Source of the DNA: Nitrospinota bacterium
GTDB lineage: Bacteria > Nitrospinota_A > UBA7883 > JACRLM01
DNA length: 17,835 nucleotides
Assembly (NCBI GenBank): GCA_015231995.1
Contig: JADGAO010000043.1
Coordinates: 1-17,835, forward strand
Reading direction: 5' to 3'
This document shows positions 14,691 to 17,835 of the stretch, in pieces. The stretch's first letter is position 1, and every line of letters begins with the position of its first letter. Both the position numbers and the translations under genes were made by a program. The notes under the pieces were generated by a model. The model saw only the letters and a program-made list of their open reading frames with translations. It was not told the origin of the DNA and searched no databases.

Positions 14691-15155
14691 ATGAGGGACA
14701 AAGCGCAAACGCGGTTGTCTGGCCGGTTCGCAGGATATGGAAGGCCGATCGGGAACACATCGGGCGTAGCCCTTATAGAAGCGCTGATCGCTTCGGTCAT
14801 CCTTGTTGTGGCTCTCGCCGGTTTTCTTTCCGTCGCGGCCACTACCACAAACCTTGGGGGCCGCAACACCCGAATGGCCACGGCCAACTCCCTTGTTTAC
14901 GACAAGTACGAGGAGCTCAAGCTTCAGGAACTGGCAAACGTCTGTCCCGCCAGTCCCTGCGTGGAAGCTAACATAAGCGTGGATTCCACGGGAGCGATCG
15001 TCGCGGGGATATACAGGCGAACGGTAACGGTAACGGCGATTGACGCGGTTACGCCGACGACAATGGCCAAGAAGGTCGAAATAAAAGTCGAATGGCCGAT
15101 GCCGGCCCCGGCGCATTCTGTCACCCAGACCTCGATATTCATGAAGGCGAAATAG
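14691..15155 (+). CDS. pilV: Type IV pilus minor pilin, PilV-like
   Basis: A 154-residue prepilin. After a 25-residue basic leader the cleavage motif is SG|VALIEALIA: Gly25 at -1, Glu30 at the +5 position, then a hydrophobic helix (VALIEALIASVILVVALAGF) that embeds in the membrane and packs in the pilus core. PilD-type peptidase would cut after Gly25. The globular part has two cysteines (VCPASPC) that could form a disulfide. Residues around ATANSLVYDKYEELKLQEL fit PilV. AAGGA lies about ten bases before the ATG; a TTG six bases earlier is less well spaced. The gene opens the operon and ends one base before the pilW-like start. The specific PilV label rests on the VALIEALIA motif plus gene order. 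Confidence 0.82.
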   Translation: MRDKAQTRLSGRFAGYGRPIGNTSGVALIEALIASVILVVALAGFLSVAATTTNLGGRNTRMATANSLVYDKYEELKLQELANVCPASPCVEANISVDSTGAIVAGIYRRTVTVTAIDAVTPTTMAKKVEIKVEWPMPAPAHSVTQTSIFMKAK

Positions 15156-15156
15156 C

Positions 15157-15834
15157 ATGGCAAGAACAACATCCAGAGGCGCCCTTCTGATGGGCGAAGG
15201 GGGCGTGACCCTTGTCGAGTTGATGATAGGCATGTCCATATCAATCATCATGATGGCCGCAGTGGTCATGGCCATACAGACCCAGGGCAAAAGCGCGAAC
15301 AGGGAGACGGACAGGGTTGATTTGAACCACAACCTCCAGAACGCCGTTATCCGCATTGAAAAAGACCTGAGAATGGCCGGTTACCAGAGCATCGACTCGT
15401 CGGCCCTTCATACCGGCGCAATCACGGCGGCCACCGCAAACTCCATAACGTTCCTATACGATACGGACGACAATACGGCCACCGGCGACCTCAAGGGCCG
15501 CGAAGGGATCATGTTCCGCGCCGACACCGCCGCAGACGCCGGTTATATCGCCGCTCATCCTCGTCTTTTAAAGGTGGCTCTGAACGCGGACGGTACGGTG
15601 GCCTCGCAAAACCCGATCGCCACAGACATCTGCGCCGATAACGCCACCCCTTGCGGCGCGTCCGGTTTGACTTTCACTTACTACGATTCGGCGGGGGCCG
15701 TCACGGCGGTGTTGAACGACATAAGAAGCATAAAGATAACTATCAACGGACGTTCGCCGAGGCTAAACCGCGACACTGGCTCATACACGAGGGGTTCGTT
15801 GACTATCAGGGTGACGCCCAGGAATTTCGGGTGA
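15157..15834 (+). CDS. pilW: Type IV pilus minor pilin, PilW-like
   Basis: A 225-residue prepilin. The processing motif is GG|VTLVELMIGMSISIIMMA with Gly16 at -1 and Glu21 at +5; the 16-residue leader is basic. After the hydrophobic helix comes QTQGKSANRETDRVDLNHNL and then AVIRIEKDLRMAGYQ, the segment typical of PilW proteins. The globular part contains a Cys pair (ICADNATPC) and Ser/Thr-rich strands. It should be a low-abundance subunit that primes or tips the pilus together with the PilV- and PilX-like proteins. The start ATG is one base after the pilV-like stop, with AAGG nine bases upstream, so the genes are translated as a unit. Confidence 0.88.
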   Translation: MARTTSRGALLMGEGGVTLVELMIGMSISIIMMAAVVMAIQTQGKSANRETDRVDLNHNLQNAVIRIEKDLRMAGYQSIDSSALHTGAITAATANSITFLYDTDDNTATGDLKGREGIMFRADTAADAGYIAAHPRLLKVALNADGTVASQNPIATDICADNATPCGASGLTFTYYDSAGAVTAVLNDIRSIKITINGRSPRLNRDTGSYTRGSLTIRVTPRNFG

Positions 15835-16379
15835 AAAAGATGAAAACTACATTGCATTCGGAAAACGGCAGTTCGCTGATGGTGGCTCTGTTCGCCATAA
15901 CCATACTTGCGATGTTGGCGATCATTATGGTCAGCCGTGGGACGGCCGGCATGAGGGACACACGCGCCTTCAGGGATCACCAGAGCGCGTTCCAGGCGGC
16001 GGAGGCCGGGGTAGAACACGCCCGCAAACTCCTCAACGACGGCGCGACAGACACTTGGGACGCCGAGCTTTCGGGCCAGTACGGTCTGGACTTGATCACT
16101 GGAGCGCCTGGAGCCGCCGGCACCGCCGACGACACGGCTTTCATAGCCGAAACCACCCTGGTGGCCGGGCAGGTCTATTCCGTAAGGATAGAGGATAACA
16201 CCGACGACGATCCCAGCCCGGTAATTGACGAGGACAACCGGATATGGATCATTTCAACCGGGACAGCCGGGGGCAAAACGACTGTTATAAGGGAATTGGT
16301 GAGAAACAACGCGCAGGACTCGCATATCTCTCAGGAGCACTACGGAGAGCACAGCCTGGGATGGGCTACAACCGAGTGA
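15831..16379 (+). CDS. pilX: Type IV pilus assembly protein, PilX-like
   Basis: 182 residues from the GTG at 15831, or 179 from the ATG at 15840. I prefer the GTG because AGGA lies seven bases upstream and it overlaps the pilW-like stop (GTGA); the ATG is too far from that site. The N terminus is SENG|SSLMVALFAITILAMLA. Like other PilX proteins it has the glycine and hydrophobic helix but lacks Glu at +5. The helix is followed by AFRDHQSAFQAAEAGVEHAR, the PilX signature. The globular part is Asp- and Thr-rich (EDNTDDDPSPVIDEDNR). It probably acts with the other minor pilins and the protein encoded next at the pilus tip. Confidence 0.85.
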   Translation: MKKMKTTLHSENGSSLMVALFAITILAMLAIIMVSRGTAGMRDTRAFRDHQSAFQAAEAGVEHARKLLNDGATDTWDAELSGQYGLDLITGAPGAAGTADDTAFIAETTLVAGQVYSVRIEDNTDDDPSPVIDEDNRIWIISTGTAGGKTTVIRELVRNNAQDSHISQEHYGEHSLGWATTE

Positions 16380-16434
16380 CGCGGACCACATGGATTTATT
16401 GACAATGAGACTAGACGAATTTAGGAGAACTGCA

Positions 16435-17835
16435 ATGTCAAGGTTAAACAAAATAGTGGCGATGTTCCTTGTGGCGATGGCTTTCGCCGCCTCGTCGGGC
16501 GAGGCCACTAACAAGACCTTCCCCGCAGGGACTTACATCATTCCGATGGACTCTACATACCAGCCATCGGCGGACGGCGGTATATTCGAGGCGTACGGGC
16601 TGGTCTTCGACCTTCTGCAGAACGGGGCGACCGTTTACTGGATGATTGACGAGTCCAAGACCTCTATTAGCGCCCCTGATATAACTATCACCAACACAAC
16701 CACAACCCCCGTCGTGGCCGGCTATCCCGGAACGGTGATACCCGCCCCGGCGATAACCACGACGATAAGCTACGCCGGAGCCCCATTCGTGATAGTGCCC
16801 GGCGAAGGGTTGACCGTGGCGGCTCAGGAGGCTATCTTGAGCCATGCGGACTGGGCCGCAGTGGAAATACACAAGACGAATGTGCCGTTCACGGCCAACG
16901 TCTCCCGCGAGCTTAAGGGAACGCCGCCCAAAATAGCACTGCTCAACAACCAGGAGAGCACGGACAGCGGCACGGGCAACGCGCAGATTCTCGAATCCTA
17001 TATGTCCCTTGCGGGCATATGTAACGACACCTATGACATAGTGACGCCAAACATGGTGCGGGACGGGATTCTGGACACCGGCGGTTATACGGTTTTCTGG
17101 GCTCCGCACTGGACGGCTTACAGCGGCTGGACAGGCGGCAACGCGGCTGACGCGGACGCCATCATGCTCAAGATAAGGCAGTTCCTCGAGGCCGGTAACT
17201 CCATATTCGCCGAATGCGCCAGCATCGAGGTTATGGAGCACAGTTACAACGGACATTATCTGACCACCAATTCCACCGTCCCCGCATCCGGTTCGGTGGG
17301 TCATAGCGGCGGCATAAGCCACGATGGCGGCACGATGGACATGACCAAGATCGTCTATCACGACACCACGTCGCCGTTCCCGCAGGTCGGCGACTATACG
17401 TTCGACCCGACCAGCGGACACCTTCAGAACTGGCGTCCATATAACGCCTCCAACTACCTGGCGGCAAATGAAACCAACGTGGAGGCGTATCCTTTCGCGC
17501 CTGCCGCAACAACCAGCACATACAATCCCACGGTTTCCCGGTTCACTTACGACGATAAAGACGGGCTGGCCTCCACGCCGGATGACCAGTGGGACTATTA
17601 CACCGGCGGACGTATAGACGGTAACGAGAACATGGGATACGTCGTTTATCTTGGCGGGCACAAGTATGGCACCTGTTCCCTTGGCGGGGGTAGCGGGGCC
17701 AGCACGCCTGTGAACGAGAGAGTATGGAAATTTACGATGGAAGACAACATATCAACCAGCACAGCCGCCGCTTCAAAGGAGATTTACACCATCGTGGTTG
17801 TCTATACTTATAATGGCGCGGACTATACGATTACA
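16435..17835 (+). CDS. Secreted protein in the PilY1 position of the pilin operon (partial, runs off the right edge)
   Basis: 467 codons are present with no stop. The start is firm: AGGAGA lies six bases before the ATG. Residues 1-24 form a signal peptide (basic SRLNK, hydrophobic IVAMFLVAMAFAA, likely cleavage after SGEA). I do not recognise a named family. Residues about 55-450 alternate strands and helices in a way that suggests a class I amidotransferase-like or ThuA-like fold: KIALLNNQ (166-173), ILESYMSLAGI, YDIVTPNMVRDGILD, YTVFWAPHW (218-226), LKIRQFLEAGNSIFAECASI (245-264, Cys261 at a possible nucleophile turn) and MGYVVYLGGHKYG (400-412). Whether it is catalytic is unknown. The position after pilX suggests a pilus-tip or adhesin role; a PilY1-type beta-propeller could follow beyond the window. 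Confidence 0.8.
   Translation, partial: MSRLNKIVAMFLVAMAFAASSGEATNKTFPAGTYIIPMDSTYQPSADGGIFEAYGLVFDLLQNGATVYWMIDESKTSISAPDITITNTTTTPVVAGYPGTVIPAPAITTTISYAGAPFVIVPGEGLTVAAQEAILSHADWAAVEIHKTNVPFTANVSRELKGTPPKIALLNNQESTDSGTGNAQILESYMSLAGICNDTYDIVTPNMVRDGILDTGGYTVFWAPHWTAYSGWTGGNAADADAIMLKIRQFLEAGNSIFAECASIEVMEHSYNGHYLTTNSTVPASGSVGHSGGISHDGGTMDMTKIVYHDTTSPFPQVGDYTFDPTSGHLQNWRPYNASNYLAANETNVEAYPFAPAATTSTYNPTVSRFTYDDKDGLASTPDDQWDYYTGGRIDGNENMGYVVYLGGHKYGTCSLGGGSGASTPVNERVWKFTMEDNISTSTAAASKEIYTIVVVYTYNGADYTIT

Noticed and set aside
16444..17661. A 405-codon open frame on the minus strand
   Set aside because: It lies entirely antisense to the well-started secreted-protein gene at 16435, has no ribosome-binding site or recognisable domain, and its composition is that of a complement of a GC-rich gene.

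Overview
The window is bacterial chromosome, GC-rich in the genes and coding-dense, and reads like a diderm (Gram-negative) environmental bacterium. An O-antigen ligase-type protein, type IV pilus minor pilins of the PilV/PilW/PilX kind and large families of intergenic palindromic repeats would fit a Deltaproteobacteria-, Nitrospinota- or Nitrospirota-like lineage. That assignment is an inference; there is no rRNA or marker gene here to test it. No tRNA, rRNA, CRISPR array or transposase gene was seen.

Positions 1-10152 are a surface-glycan locus. On the minus strand, in transcription order, lie a UDP-HexNAc 4,6-dehydratase catalytic domain (9100-10152), an SQD1/SqdB-type UDP-sulfoquinovose synthase homologue (7948-9096), a DegT/DnrJ/EryC1/StrS sugar aminotransferase (5912-7027), a lipid-carrier sugar-phosphate transferase with an unusual domain order (4521-5915) and a GT-C membrane glycosyltransferase (408-2267). 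On the plus strand is an O-antigen ligase/polymerase with a C-terminal TPR-like tail (2597-4531). Together they suggest synthesis of a 4-keto and then 4-amino 6-deoxysugar, its loading onto undecaprenyl phosphate, lipid-linked sugar addition and final ligation or polymerisation, possibly with a sulfonated sugar. A RelE/HigB-type toxin and XRE antitoxin pair (7252-7951) lies on the plus strand inside the minus-strand gene series.

Positions 10522-14188 are a signalling block: a membrane histidine kinase, a single-domain CheY/Rcp1-like receiver, and a REC-PAS-HisKA-HATPase kinase. None has a visible DNA-binding output domain, so they look like a phosphorelay whose output is elsewhere.

Positions 14691-17835 are a minor-pilin operon (pilV-, pilW- and pilX-like). 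It is followed by a secreted protein that runs off the right edge and sits where a PilY1 tip protein is usually encoded.

The intergenic spaces hold two repeat families. One is a roughly 200-bp complex palindrome with two copies (2323-2520 and 10253-10480), each in a divergent promoter region. The other is the 'TGTCATTCTGA..GGAGCG..GAAGAATC' family (1-118, 12293-12476, 14225-14402), whose last two blocks flank the REC-PAS-kinase gene as direct repeats. Positions 162-322 hold four consecutive perfect hairpins.
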